Below are positions 63,895-64,000 of a stretch of DNA of 64,000 bases, piece after piece; positions within the stretch are counted from its first letter, which is position 1, and each line of letters starts with the position of its first letter. The stretch spans positions 124,001 to 188,000 of the forward strand of contig NZ_JAFRDR010000004.1 of NCBI RefSeq assembly GCF_017377795.1, written 5' to 3'. The notes beneath the pieces were generated by a model that saw only the letters and a list, made by a program, of their open reading frames with translations, was not told the DNA's origin and did no database searches. Source of the DNA: Williamsia soli (lineage in GTDB: Bacteria > Actinomycetota > Actinomycetes > Mycobacteriales > Mycobacteriaceae). The translations under genes and the position numbers were made by a program.

Positions 63895-64000
63895 ATGAGC
63901 GAACGTCCGTTGACCTTGGCCGAAAAGGTGTGGGAAGAACATGTGGTGGTGCGCGGTGAGGGGGACGGGGTCTCGCGCCAGCCGGACCTCATATACATAG
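63895..64000 (+). CDS. leuC: 3-isopropylmalate dehydratase large subunit, N-terminal part (partial)
   Basis: The first 35 codons read [18 protein letters not shown] and continue to RQPDLIYI, the N terminus of LeuC, cut by the window edge. Identity is supported by the divergent IclR gene. The ATG at 63895 is used; an in-frame GTG lies three codons earlier. Confidence 0.9.
   Translation, partial: MSERPLTLAEKVWEEHVVVRGEGDGVSRQPDLIYI

Overview
This is a GC-rich chromosomal window from the order Mycobacteriales, most likely a Gordonia- or Williamsia-like genome (inference from gene content and codon use; no 16S rRNA gene is present). From memory, the gene order follows M. tuberculosis from nrdF2/fecB/ctaD (Rv3048c-Rv3043c) through serB2, echA17, the Rv3030-Rv3038c methylglucose lipopolysaccharide (MGLP) block, fixAB, iscS-mnmA, ligA, gatCA-pfkA-gatB, lppZ, cfp6, ilvBNC, serA, leuB and gltX to the IclR/leuC pair (Rv2989/Rv2988c). 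No phage, insertion sequence, transposase, CRISPR array or replication origin was seen. Accessory genes are single genes or pairs inserted into this conserved backbone.

Layout: 1-5.8 kb holds the end of nrdF, a beta-carbonic anhydrase, a FecB-like lipoprotein and two nearly identical tandem ctaD genes. 5.8-12.8 kb holds serB, a PTH2-like gene, a cupin, an ABC ATPase, a Nudix protein, a stand-alone LigD-type polymerase domain, an enoyl-CoA hydratase and a methyltransferase. 12.9-15.3 kb is an accessory block: FBP zinc-finger protein, TipA-type MerR regulator and exported HNH protein. 15.3-22.4 kb is the MGLP-like polysaccharide block. 22.5-29.7 kb holds etfBA, two acyltransferase-like genes, iscS-mnmA and a MetE-like protein. 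29.7-38.2 kb holds a membrane protein, a YjbR-like protein, ligA, an ACT protein, YbjQ, gatCA and a phospholipase A2/hydrolase pair. 38.4-45.4 kb holds a two-component system, pfkA, gatB, an LppZ-like lipoprotein and a DoxX protein. 45.5-64 kb is mostly amino-acid biosynthesis: ilvD, ilvBNC behind a leader peptide and attenuator, serA-leuB, gltX, tRNA-Gln, tRNA-Glu and the ltbR/ndgR-like regulator divergent from leuC. Two secreted trypsin-like proteases interrupt it between ilvC and serA.

Many genes are translationally coupled by 1-4 base overlaps (ABC/Nudix, MTase/GH57/GT4, iscS/mnmA/MetE-like, gatC/gatA, PLA2/hydrolase, ilvB/ilvN, serA/leuB). Many other starts have a TANNNT-like -10 hexamer 6-9 bases upstream and no ribosome binding site, as expected for leaderless mRNAs.

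The most unusual signals are non-coding or structural: a family of 65-72 bp imperfect palindromes packed into short gaps between genes (mostly convergent), a clear ilv leader peptide and attenuator, a 30-bp tandem repeat next to a large inverted repeat after ilvC, an array of GGTAAG half-sites in front of etfBA, and long identical tracts between the two ctaD copies.
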